The position numbers were made by a program, and so were the translations under genes. Below are positions 53,302 to 64,000 of a stretch of DNA of 64,000 bases, piece by piece. This stretch comes from Rotaria macrura. Its lineage: Eukaryota; Rotifera; Eurotatoria; Philodinida; Philodinidae. The stretch lies in contig OENT01000833.1 in NCBI GenBank assembly GCA_900239685.1, positions 1 through 64,000 on the forward strand. The letters run 5' to 3'. The number at the start of each line of letters is the position of its first letter. The first letter of the stretch is position 1. The notes under the pieces were generated by a model, which saw only the letters and a list, made by a program, of their open reading frames with translations, was not told where the DNA came from and searched no databases.

Positions 53302-56160
53302 CTATAGTTGTTGTTGCCTTAGTTGTACGATAAATAAGAAAAAATGAAACATAGACAAAATGAAAATCGTATTTCGAAATATAATATTTAACGAGTCAGT
53401 TGTGTGCGTCTTTATCTATAACGAAGCATGAATAATTAAATCTTGAGTAAGTACGTATTCAAAAACAAAACGCCACTGTTTATTCTTGTTCATACAAGAA
53501 CGACATGTGTCTTTCAAAAAAAAATGCGAAATAAACAAACAAACAATATGTAGCTACTTAGAACACAATGCATGCGGTCGGTTGGCCGACCGACAGACAG
53601 ACAGCTATGCCTAATGACTATATGACTCATGTAGACCAAAAGACAATCGAACCAATAGAATGACGAAAGAAAAGAGGTCGCATAAAGATGTTAATACGCC
53701 TATACCATCAAAGTATAGAATACTCATGTAGTTGTAGATATTATCACGGATGACTTTTCTTTGTATTGGTTGATACGTTTAGAAAAAATCCATTTCGATG
53801 TCAAATTATTTACTCGCAAGTCACACTTATAATGCATGTTGTGTGTCAGTTGTTTTGCTTTCATAAATGTTGATTACACAAAAATCTCACTACGGCCATC
53901 AGATAGGAAATTGCATAGTGGTCGCGAGATCCGGACCAATCCACTTTTCAAGATGGGACCGTCGCACCCTATTATGAAAAATAAATCTGAAAATGCTGGC
54001 TTAATCTTTCAAAAAGTTGGTTGTTTAAAAAAAAATTGTTCGCCCAATCCCTGAAGGATAAATATGAGAGACATGGTGCAACTATTGTTGCAAATAATTA
54101 GAAAGTTGGTTCCTTTGATTCATGTTGCAAAACAAAAGCTCATAGCCATTTACTTAATTTTCTAGAATTACAATAAAGAATAAGTTCATCGTTCATCGAT
54201 AACAATGATAATTCATTGACATACGGTTTTGATCGTGTGTTGATAACGTTTCTCGTAATCTGAGACTTGAAAGGAGCGGGGGATCGTCAATCCTGCACAG
54301 AATTTGTGATGGGGGCAATGTTAGATACATAATTCGTACCCTAAACACTTGAGAATGTTTTTCAGATCGTGTTTCTCAAAGCAGTAAGATAAAATTCAGA
54401 TAACAAATGCATATTAGATTTTGAGTTCGATCAAGTTCACGTTCAACGTTACATATTATTATACAAAACGAAAACAATTCATTTTTATTCAACTTCTTAC
54501 ACTAAAGATTTATTATGAACAAGTGTCTTTTTTTCATGAATCAGTGATGAAGTAGAAGATATTGTGCATGAAAAACCAAAGTCAAGTAATTATTTCTTAA
54601 CATAATATTGTCTCAGATAAATTGATGATAGTTCTAGAAACTATTTACAGCTTGATTCTAATTCTAGAATATGACTTCTGAGAAAATATAGTTGAAACGA
54701 TTATATGATTATTAGTATTGGAGATGTTCACAAGTCATCTCTTAGACTTTATCGTCTTGTCAATAAGAGTTAATTCAACTCAAATTTAACATTTATTAGA
54801 TCTATTTAAATCGTTTTCGAGCAAAATGAGTACTTTTCAATGGTCACTAGAGTAACAATACAACAGTGACAGGATCCCATCACGTATATATGTGCGTGTT
54901 AGGGTAGAATATAGTATTAGACTATATGTATTACATTCTATGTGGAGGTCTTGGTTCTATCCACAGAATGTATTGAATAAAAGCTGGAGTAGATAAAGAT
55001 CGTTTATGTTTAAGTTCATGTTGAAAAGGAAAGAAAGTTTTTTTCTTTTTGTATTCTATTGTTCTATTATTCACTTTTGCTTTGATCTAATAGTTTAATC
55101 GATTTAAGATTGACCTAGGCTGATCCGAGATTCGTTGCTAACACACATATATTTATAATATTACTATTTCAGTCTCTGGATCAAAATTCTACTTAGAATT
55201 CTTTTTGTCAAAAAGTATTATATTAAATTAATTCTTGGATGAATATTCATTTCTTCAAGAATAGTCAAAATAAAAATATAGCCGATTATATTAACGCATA
55301 TTCTTCAATCACATTGGTGTGTTTCATGGAAAAAGAGTTATCTTTGATTCGATCGTACTCTAAATCTATTTGAGAAATATTGGCTGTTTTAGAGTTGTTG
55401 ATAGCATCTTCTTTACAAGCATTATGTTGTTCTTCTTGAAAAGCATTTAAATCATTCAAATTCTTTTGTTTCTATATATCTGCATAGCATATAATAAACA
55501 TTAATTCTGTATATCTTAATCTGGCATTCTTCATCAAGCAAAAATTCAAAAATCAAATGACGTTAATTTTTGTAAGCATGGCAAATCTCTAGGGTTTCTA
55601 CACACAGAAACTGCAAGTGTGTTCACATCAGAGTAAGCAGGATCCCATATGAAAATTTCAGCGAAAAAGTTACCTGAGAAAGTTTAAAATGTACGCTGAA
55701 AAGCGCACATGTTTAAGCGATTAAAAGAGTTTAAAGTGAAAAGTCTCAGCGCTTTTAAGTGCTGAAATTTATGCTTTAACAAAAAGATTATTTCACTCCT
55801 CTAACGTCCCTAACATCGTAAATTACACTCAGAATTTCCTTTTATGTCATCTTACTGCAAATGTATTGAATTATTGAATTTTTAATTGTGAACATAGAGT
55901 TGCACCGGATATGGAATCAATCATCGTATCTATAAACAAGAAGGTAGCGTTATAAATCACTGTGCCAAACTACCATGTGGAAATGTATCGATGATACAAC
56001 ATTATATGAATTATGCTAAACTAAGGTCGCTAGTAAATGGTTTGTTTTACTTTTTTCTAGTTGACTTTTCAAAAGTGCTATATATTTTTTAAATTTTGAG
56101 CTTGACTTTTTTAGTTGATGAAAACTATACTTTAGAAATCTTTAGAAAAATAAAGATAAT
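53302..56160. other. Intergenic upstream of CNOT3
   Basis: Should hold the CNOT3 promoter next to 53301. No gene found. A weak inverted pair (ATTTCAGCG near 55655 and CGCTTTTAAGTGCTGAAAT near 55755) is the only structure noted. Confidence 0.45.
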
Positions 56161-56179
56161 GAATAAATCATTTCTACCC

Positions 56180-56610
56180 AGGAGATTCAATTCCAGCGTC
56201 GGAACCGATCGGATTTCCACGACATCCTGCCGCATTTTCGAACGAATTTTACAATATTTTACCGGAATCCTGGTTGCGGAAATGCTCTTGGAACCATAGT
56301 TTTGGATTCCAATCAACTCTGACTACAGGAAACCATTCGGAAACGACTTCCAGAAACTGATAGAATCCTCATGATACGTTGCTATCGGATCCTACCCTAG
56401 GATTCGATCGAAATCCAGGTCTCCCGATTCTCTCCTACTTCCGACAGGATCCTACAGGAACACAGTGGATTCCAACCCTAAGGAATCCGAAGTATTCCTA
56501 CACTCAGATTTCATCGGATCCAACGAAAACTCACAAAATTGGACGAAAACCAATAGGATCCGACATGATTGTGTAGGATCTCTTAGGATCGGACCACTAG
56601 AAAGCCATAA
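56180..56610. repeat. GGATCC / TCCGA-rich patch
   Basis: A locally GC-richer block with many GGATCC, GGAATCC, ATCGGATC and TCCGACAGGATCC words on both strands. Similar patches occur at about 11855-12110, 58480-58720 and 63330-63600. The words can pair with one another, as in a decayed foldback family. No coding sense; open frames here follow the word repeats. Confidence 0.45.
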
Positions 56611-56820
56611 CGTCAACAAAGCATCTTCGCCAGGCGCTACAAATACCCAGCTAAACAACTTTGCGCCACGAGATCCGTCATTGCTAAAATAACCAGCTAA
56701 AAATTTAAGACTTCACTTAAGCACAAATATTCATTGCTCTACAACGAACGGTCACATGAACATCGTTCATTTACGGCCTTCACACAAACCGTAAATTTCC
56801 AGACATCAGAGGGATGTCAC

Positions 56821-58200
56821 AATACCGTTACTCTGGGTATCGACATTTCAACGTCATATTACCCATTAGCCTTCATTCCAATGCATTACACCTAGGGTAT
56901 CCAAACACGTTACCCTAACATATAACTATATGTTAAAAGTTGAGGAATTTGAGTTGTTTTGGTGTAATGTGTGACGTGTCATGATAGCTATATTTAAAAG
57001 TGAGTAAATATTTTGCGAAGCCATGATATTGGTGGTAGGTTTAATGGAAAGTATTAATTTGCGCTGAATTGTTCGAAAAATAGAAGAAGTTTAGGTTGAA
57101 AGAATGTTTTGAAAGTAAGTGTCTTATTGTTGAAATCTTAAGATTTCGTCTGGAATTAGTTGGAAACTATGCATGTTGAGGTGCATGGGGAAATGTAATT
57201 GATACTCAAGTAGTTGGAAATGGCTTCTGAATTCGCTTTGAACCTGCAAGGTAGTCTCTCGATATTATATGACAATGAAATCTCTGGAAGTCGTTTACGA
57301 ATCAACACACTTTGAAAATGTTGCTGTCCGTATACTACTTGAAGCCTGCTCCCGTGCACAGCTTTTGCGCCTCAATCGACAAAAGTTTGACATGTCAGTT
57401 TTGAGCATAGCCTTCCAGTTCTCATTTCACTTATATCTTCCTGCGTTGTTCTAGCAAGACGATTAGCCAATCACAATGCATAAAAATATCCGTANGGCTC
57501 TTCGCTAAAATCCAAACAACTACTAGAAGGGTCCCATGAAAATATGCACCCAATTCAAACAACACTGCTTTTCTTTTATCGTACAAACAACATATCTCCT
57601 GCGAAGAACTCAAACAAAAAGAACATCTCCGGAATACTTCCAACTCATATACTAATACTTTATCTAATATGAACACTAGCAAGACAAGATTTACATGAAA
57701 CTGATTCCGACTATGGATACCCTAGGGGTAATACACCAAAACAACCCAAATTCCTCAACTATTAACATATAGTTATATGTTAGGGTAACGTGATTGGATA
57801 CCCTAGGGGTAATACACCAAAACAACTCAAATTCCTCAACTTTTAACATATAGTTATATGTTAGGGTAACGTGTTTGGATACCCAAGGGGTAATACACCA
57901 AAACAACTCAAATTCCTCAACTTTTAACATATAGTTATATGTTAGGGTAACGTGTTTGGATACCCTAGTAGTAATACACCAATACAACTCAAATTCCTCA
58001 ACTTTTAACATATAGTTATATGTTAGGGTAACGTGTTTGGATACCCTAGTGGTAATACACCAATACAACTCAAATTCCTCAACTTTTAACATATAGTTAT
58101 ATGTTGGGGTAACGTGTTTGGATACCCTGGGTGTAATTGATCGGAATGAATACCTCGGGTATTATGACTGTGAAATGCGGATACCCAGTGTAACGGTATT
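56821..58200. mobile_element. Terminal-inverted-repeat element with internal 81-bp tandem array
   Basis: The left end AATACCGTTACTCTGGGTAT is matched at the right by ATACCCAGTGTAACGGTATT; arms pair for about 150 bp. Flanks give a near-perfect 7-bp duplication, ATGTCAC at 56814-56820 and ATGTCAT at 58201-58207. The right arm contains five copies of an 81-bp unit (from 57715) that includes the near-palindrome TAACATATAGTTATATGTTA; one inverted copy sits in the left arm at about 56880-56965. The centre (57020-57710) is unlike the arms and has no recognised gene. Non-autonomous; superfamily not assigned. Confidence 0.75.
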
Positions 58201-59376
58201 ATGTCATCTATGCCCTCATCACGATCACAATGTCCTATTCTTGAATACGGAGTTGCGAAATTCTGTTCCAGAAAAGTGTTGATTTTGGTGACTAGCTCTT
58301 ATTGTCGAATGCAGATTCCGAAAATTTGGTCCCGAAAACTGATGATTTTGATTATTTTGAGGATCGGGTGATGCTTTCAGTGTTTTCAACATGGTGTTGC
58401 AGAAATCGTTTTCGTATGCATGCGGTGTGTGCTGAATTCATTGTTTTTGGTGAATTTCGTTGCTGCCCAGGGCGGCACTGCCCCATATGATCCTATTGGA
58501 TACCAAGAATTCCAATTGAATCCTGTCGGAAGTTGACGGAATCTTTGGTATTGGATTCTGATAGGAAGTTTTCGGATGTCCGAAAGTGTTGAGATCCCAT
58601 TATTCCGACAGGGATCACTGTCATTCCGACACTTTTCCACATCCGACAACTTCCTATCGGAATTAAATACAAAGGATTCAGCCAGTTTCCAACAAATTCC
58701 TGTCGGATTTGGCGTCCTGGGTATTTTTGGTTTTTCTTCGATGATGAGTGCTATACAGTTCATTGATTCTTTTGATTCTGTTACTACAGATCAGTTTTAT
58801 GGTTGGATTGAGTTCCCCTTCAGGTTGATAATCAAGTTTCCGATAAGCTTTTACCACCCAGTTGGAGTTTTTTCATAAAGTTTAGAATTTCAGATTTATG
58901 AATAGTATCTCATCCTTGACCCTATGTAGCTAGTTGGAAAAACTATTTCATTATTGCGATGATTCATAGAAGAATATTTTAATGAAGGGTTAAGAATATA
59001 CGGTTCGGTGCAAAATAAAGGAAGGACCTAAGTTCCATTCCTTAGATGGGGGGAAAACTTCCGACTCGATTGGAAAAGGTTCTTTTGGTATATGAATTAG
59101 TTTCAAATTCATACGTTTTTATCGGAATCCCTTGTAGTTTAAGGCGATTTAGCTTTGGTTCGAGTTTTCTTTATAATTTCATGTATAGTCTGGGAAGAAG
59201 AGGCGTAGGACGCATTTTTTAGCATGAGAAACTTACGAAGATTTAAAATATGTACCGGTATCGGGTGAAGTGCATTTGAAATTAAGTCAGTTTGCTTGGA
59301 AATGGCAATAACTCTAATTCGCGAGGGTCACTATACTTAACTGACCAAAAAGCAGTATTATTTATGAATTTCATTA
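58201..59376. other. Non-coding, with a TCCGACA-rich patch
   Basis: Between 58480 and 58720 TCCTATCGGA, ATTCCGACA and TGTCGGA words recur in both orientations, as in the patch at 56180. The rest has no gene. Confidence 0.4.
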
Positions 59377-59411
59377 GTACACCGACAGTTGAGCTCCACG
59401 ACAGTTGAGCC
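59377..59411. repeat. Inverted copies of the GCTCAACTGTCGG unit
   Basis: Two units (GTACACCGACAGTTGAGC, then CACGACAGTTGAGCC) are the reverse complement of the array at 1-98, including the GTCGGTGTAC boundary. They are probably a terminus of the same element family. Confidence 0.7.
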
Positions 59412-59790
59412 TTTTAAAAACAGATTGGATGTCGATGTTCATCTGCCGTCCTCACCCGCACCACCACCCTTACCCACACCCTCACTCAAGAATATTCAAA
59501 AAATACTCAAACTTCTTTTGAGCCACCAGATATTTTCCGCATCATAAAATACATTAAAAGTTTCCTGATATCCAATAATAAAACACGCCGGATTTCCATA
59601 ACTCAATATCACCAACAAACATGACATATATACATCAATTTAAATTCTTCGCTTTCCTCATTTTCTTCAACAATTCCAAATTAATAGCAACATTAAGTTC
59701 CATCGTTTCCAGCAATCTGAATAATTTCAATCTCTGTAACTAGATTCAGCGTCTACAATCAACGTAAGATTTATACATTTCCAGTGTCAT
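59412..59790. other. Non-coding spacer
   Basis: Contains a CACCCGCACCACCACCC-like C-rich tract near 59455 and otherwise AT-rich DNA. No gene seen. Confidence 0.4.
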
Positions 59791-59794
59791 ATTA

Positions 59795-60165
59795 AATTTC
59801 TATTTAGATCGATTAAACATCTAGAAGTATCGTTAGTATTTTCTATTTGAATCATCTACATAATTTCATTCTGTTTAGATTCTTTGCACGTATAGAATTA
59901 CAGTAAGTACTTTCTATTTCAATCAACTACGTATTTTCTTTCTTTTGATATCGATTCGAGATCTAGAATTACGGTAACTACTTTCTATTTCATGGACTAC
60001 ATATTCTCTTTCTGTTTAGATCGATTCCACGTATAGATGTACGGTAATATTCTCTATTTCAATCAACTAGATATTTTCGTTCTGTTTAGATCTATTCGAG
60101 ATATACAGATATCTTCAGTATTATATATTTCAATCATCTGCATATTTTTTATCTGTTTAGGTTGG
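59795..60165. repeat. Diverged minisatellite, period about 70 bp
   Basis: Five diverged units share TTTCTATTTCAATCAACTAC, then TTTCTGTTTAGATCGATTC and a TAGAATTACGGTAA block; the first word recurs at about 59841, 59911, 59982, 60051 and 60123. No coding sense. Confidence 0.6.
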
Positions 60166-60651
60166 TTTAATAATCCATATAAGAAAGGTAGATTTATTTG
60201 TTTGAATCATGTTTATGTTTTATTTCTCTTTTGATCGATTTAAGCTATTTTAGAATGTTAAGTTATGATAATTGAAAGGATCGATAGATTTGATTTGTAT
60301 TTAGGTGGACTGAATATGCACTGCTTCGATAAATTGGGTGCATTGAAATCCAGTATATTTTGTTCGGAGTTTAAATGAATTTTATATCATATGCAGGTAT
60401 AATTTTTATCAAATGAAAACAACTTTTGTTTGGTTTGATTTGGGTCAAGGGATTGTCACGTAAAGTGTTATGTTTGCGGGATATCCAAAAATAAGAATAT
60501 TTTCTTTTGTTTGTGGTATTATGCAATACTAATGCTCAAGAGGAAAATTCGATAGGATTCTGATTCTTATCGATATAATTGATAGGAGAGATTACGTTTG
60601 AATAGTTCGTTGCTCGAACGAAAAGTGTTCTGATTTTTTTGTCGGTCTTAA

Positions 60652-61210
60652 ATAACGGTACAATTACAATAGACCCAGGTGGAACAATACGGTACGTATA
60701 CGACCGTATTCGGCTAAAATATGGTATTTTTAGGCCTGGATGCAGTGGCAGTATACGGTGCCCCGTATTACGGCTAGATTACGGTATAACACGGCGCCAT
60801 ATACGGTGTTCGCTTACGGTGCTCCGTAAACGTGCATTATACGGCCACCGTATAAAGACCGTTATGATGCCGTAACGTAAATGTCTAGCATCCGGCCACC
60901 GGATCAATCCCAGGTGAAAGCATACGGTAAGTATACGGCCGTTTACGGTCAAATACGGAGCGTATACGGCCATAAACCTGGTCCATGATTTAAGACCACA
61001 TTTTAAAGGAAATACGGCCGTTTTCGATCGATATACGATACAAATACGGCTAAAGTACGGTGAGAATACGGTCGTAAATCATGGACCTGGTTTACGGTGG
61101 AATACGGTACGAATACGGTTGTTTACGGTGTAATTACGGTGTAGAAACGGCCGTTTACGGTGGAGTTACTGTGATTTACAGTGGACCGTAACCTTCCTCC
61201 TGGGATGCTG
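60652..61210. repeat. TACGG-word array with CCAGG...CCTGG modules
   Basis: I count about 28 TACGG or CCGTA words in 560 bp, many as GTTTACGGT or CGTATACGG. Pairs of CCAGGT and CCTGG bracket segments at about 60674-60740, 60909-60983 and 61085-61204, each able to fold on itself. No protein coding. A second array of the same make-up is at 62256-62509. Confidence 0.7.
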
Positions 61211-61779
61211 TATTTCAGCCATATCTTGAGCTCATGTGTGGTTAAAATGGATCGCATATAGAGGTGGGGTTTTCGAAAGAATGACAGCAAAAACCACACC
61301 GAGAAAGGAAATATGCACATTCAATGCACGAAATTATTTGTTTGCTTCCTATTTTAAAAATATTTTTGAATTTAATTGTTTTCATCGCTAGTTTCACTTT
61401 ATTATTTAATTTTGTTTCAGTTTTAATTATTTTAATTTTAATTTTATTTATTTCACTCGTTTTTATTTTTCACTCGTTGCATTTTATTTGTACTGTAACT
61501 TAAAGCGATCCCATATCTTCTGATTGGTTATAGGATCAGTGAGTCATTTTACTTTTAGTTTTACGTTTTTTAAACTTATGAACTCAATTCATATATTTTA
61601 TTTTAATTTTATTGTATTTATCATAGAGTATATTTATTTTAATTTTTGTTTTATTCTGAATTTTATTCTTTTATTTTTTTTATTCTATCCTCGATTTGAT
61701 GTATGTTTTATTTTATTCTAGACTTTAAATATATTTCATATATTCCATACTCGATTTAATTTGTATTTTATTTTATTGT
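61211..61779. other. T-rich spacer between repeat arrays
   Basis: Strongly T-rich on the plus strand, grading into the minisatellite at 61780. No gene. Confidence 0.4.
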
Positions 61780-62060
61780 AGATGTTATTTTTATTTCATT
61801 ATATTTTACATTATGCTGGATTTTATTTATATTTTATTTTATTCAAGATTTTATTTTTGTTGTGTATTTTATTTTATTCAAGATTTTATTTTTATTGTGT
61901 ATTTTATTTTATTCAAGATTTTATTTTTATTGTGTATTTTATTTTATTCAAGATTTTATTTTTATTGTGTATTTTATTTTATTCAAGATTTTATTTTTAT
62001 TCTATTTTATTCTAGATTTTATTTTTATTTTATTTTATTTTATTCTAGATTTTATTTGTA
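61780..62060. repeat. T-rich minisatellite, 35-bp period
   Basis: Tandem units of ATTTTATTTTATTCAAGATT then TTATTTTTATTGTGT begin at about 61831 and repeat every 35 bp (61866, 61901, 61936, 61971), with looser copies on both sides. Overlapping open frames encode only an FYSRFYF-type repeat and are not genes. Confidence 0.75.
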
Positions 62061-62255
62061 CTTTATTTTTTTAACGTCTTTTTTCCATTTCATTTTTACT
62101 TAATTTGTCTTTTATTGTTAATTTTCATTGAAGAATTCTGAGTAAATAAGTAACTTATAAATAAACTGCATCGAATTAGTAATACTTTTAAATATGGGTA
62201 TGGGGGAAACACGCTAGGGGGCGGGGTAATATCGATGATCAATAGGAACATTTAC

Positions 62256-62509
62256 GTCAGAAAAACGGCAAATATACGGCAATGAACGCTAAAAATACGG
62301 TGCTTCACGGTTATCGTAATTAGCCGTAAATACACCGTTTACAGTACGGCATAAATACGATCGTAAAACATGGACCAGGTTTTCGACGTAAATACGACAC
62401 GTAAACGGCCCGTATTTGGCCGTTTACGACCGTGAAGTTCCCGTAATCGAGCCTTACACGATCGTAAACGGCCCGTACACGGACACCGTAACAATGCACC
62501 TGGGGAGGT
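62256..62509. repeat. Second TACGG-word array
   Basis: Same vocabulary as 60652-61210: TACGGC, CCGTAAA, GGCCGTTTACG, with the bracket CATGGACCAGG near 62365 and CACCTGGGG near 62497. The ends of the two arrays (CCCAGGTGGAACAATACGG at 60673; CCGTAACAATGCACCTGGGG at 62487) are inverted relative to each other. Confidence 0.6.
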
Positions 62510-62605
62510 ACCATTTTTAGCATTGGAATCGTTTTTCGAATGATTCCTTATTTAAATATTTAGAAATGATGGTTGATTAAACGTTGATATAATGTAGACG
62601 AATGA

Positions 62606-63316
62606 TTATCATTTACCCTAAATTCTGGTACCCTGAATGTATCCCTAAATTCAATCCACATTTGTGGATAATGAAATCGAAAAAGTGAAAACTAGTAACC
62701 AAGTAGGGATTTTGATTTAGGGATTTTTTGATTTAGGGATTTTTTTTACGAATTTCGTATTTACCCCTTTTCGCATATTAGACGTATTATCATCAGAACT
62801 GTAAGAAATCTCAGTCAAGGAATGGAACTGTTCGATTTCAGTTGTCTATAAAACTATGGATCTAGTCACCAGATCTTCCGAGAAAAGCGTGAAGCTGGGC
62901 AGTAGATACTTTCGAGAAAAACGCAACTGAGCATCAGATCCTTCGAAATAATACACAACTAGACATCANATGCTTTCAAAAAGTATGCAACTGGTCACCA
63001 GATCCTTCGAAATAATACACAACTAGACATCATATGCTTTCAAAAAGTATGCAACTGGTCACCAGATGTATGGCAACATTATTCGCAAGTTCGAAATATT
63101 GATTTTAGATAATTGGGTGCCGTAAGTAAAGGAGAATGACTAGCGATACAATGTGTCGGCTATATTGTGCTTTAGAAAAAAATCCCTAAATCAAAAAATC
63201 CCTAAATCAAAATCCCTACTTGTTTACCAGTTTTCACTTTTTCGATTTCATTATCCACAAATGTGGATTGAATTTAGGGATACATTAAGGGTACCAGAAT
63301 TTAGGGTAAATGATAA
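62606..63316. mobile_element. Terminal-inverted-repeat element with 64-bp internal minisatellite
   Basis: The left end TTATCATTTACCCTAAATTC is matched by GAATTTAGGGTAAATGATAA at the right; arms pair for about 130 bp, through ATTCAATCCACATTTGTGG and the TTTAGGGATTTTTTGATTTA tract. The interior (about 62865-63075) holds a 64-bp tandem unit with CACCAGATCCTTCGAAATAA, CTAGACATCA and GTATGCAACTGG; two copies are nearly identical and earlier ones decayed. No coding content. Non-autonomous DNA element; superfamily not assigned. Confidence 0.75.
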
Positions 63317-63329
63317 CCTACCAATGTAG

Positions 63330-63600
63330 ACACCCATCGAAAATCCGATCTAATCCGGTAATTGGTTCCATTTAATTTTATTGTATTGCCCGATATGATC
63401 CCCTCGGATCCATTCGTCGTAACTGGTCGAATCCGACGGGATCCTTTCCCATTCAAATGTTCGTCGGATTCCGGGTCACTGAATTTAGGGCTCGTTCCGA
63501 CAGAATCCAATCGGATCGAGGCAGAAACCGACCACTTTCGATTTAATCCGACATGACATCGTATCGGATCCGACAACATTCATTGATCGGAGATCTCGAC
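63330..63600. repeat. CGGATCC / TCCGAC-rich patch
   Basis: Words such as TCGGATCC, ATCCGACGGGATCC and AATCCGAC recur on both strands, as at 56180 and 58480. The patch begins 14 bp beyond the end of the neighbouring element. It is not coding. Confidence 0.45.
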
Positions 63601-64000
63601 CTGGATTATTCCTTTTTACGCTATACAAGACCATAAAAACCAAATTCATTCGTCTTTTTCAATTAACCATCACTTCAAACTTCCGATTTACCTAACGCAG
63701 CATCTTAAGCTTGCCACATACAATGTACGCCTCATGAATACAAAACCAAAAATCTCAAAAAAAATTATACATACAATCACCAGAATGACTCGAGCATTCC
63801 AAACCAACCATTCATAAGATCATAAATTCACAGTGAAAAAAAACAAAAACACTTAACATTATCATGTTCGAAAAACTTATGCCAACGTCCATTCATCAGT
63901 TTTACACGACAACTTTAACAAATCATAGTGAAGATATCTTATGAGTACCTTAAGCAAGGATGAAAAGCGTCGTATACAGCTTCAAATCTATTCTCTTTGA
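63601..64000. other. AT-rich window edge
   Basis: No gene, repeat or structural signal seen. Confidence 0.4.

Noticed and set aside
57691-58092. Open frame with a 27-residue repeated peptide
   Set aside because: The frame stays open only because the 81-bp DNA unit is a multiple of three; it lies inside the arm of a DNA element and has no splice or start context.
57715-58130. CRISPR-like array of regular repeats
   Set aside because: The units are contiguous with no unique spacers and the genome is eukaryotic.
61782-62103. Overlapping open frames encoding ILFYSRFYF-type repeats
   Set aside because: They are translations of the 35-bp T-rich minisatellite in all three frames.

Overview
The window looks like metazoan nuclear DNA. 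It is AT-rich, its genes are spliced with GT-AG introns mostly of 50-850 bp, and it carries animal genes: a CELF/Bruno-type RNA-binding protein, CNOT3, an alpha-tubulin split directly after its ATG, a transglutaminase homologue and a dispanin (CD225). Base composition, intron style and the density of short foldback elements suggest a rotifer, perhaps a bdelloid. That is inference; no species marker is present.

Layout. 1-7 kb: no genes; a 5' tandem array, a foldback element with short terminal tandem units (2303-3174), a roughly 109-bp MITE (3482-3590) and a 896-bp nested foldback (4353-5248). 7-24.5 kb: two minus-strand genes sharing one unrecognised protein repeat. The upstream gene is a transglutaminase-fold protein that has lost two of its three catalytic residues and is fused to a tail of about 2,280 residues. 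The downstream one has nine copies of the same repeat and no catalytic domain. 24.5-31 kb: mostly non-coding, with a putative 96-residue three-exon gene and a Tc1/mariner-like element. 31.4-53.3 kb: the conserved gene block, namely dispanin (-), cytoplasmic tyrosyl-tRNA synthetase (-), CELF-like (+), alpha-tubulin (-) and CNOT3 (-). CELF and alpha-tubulin converge on an 870-bp region rich in GU motifs. 53.3-64 kb: no convincing genes; terminal-inverted-repeat elements, minisatellites, GGATCC/TCCGA-rich patches and two arrays of TACGG words.

Exon-intron models for tyrosyl-tRNA synthetase, CELF-like, alpha-tubulin, CNOT3 and the transglutaminase-like gene were read by hand. In each, summed exon lengths keep one open frame and the product matches the family end to end. 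The 5' ends of the transglutaminase-like gene, its repeat-only neighbour and the dispanin are not settled.

The best candidate for something undescribed is the pair at 7-24.5 kb: a catalytically dead transglutaminase fold extended by long arrays of an LPxLxxFDExIxxIKEKL unit, beside a second gene made almost entirely of the same unit. CELF, tubulin, CNOT3 and the synthetase are housekeeping genes; their odd points are a CELF protein with one RRM, a divergent alpha-tubulin K40 loop and tail, and a synthetase without an EMAPII tail.
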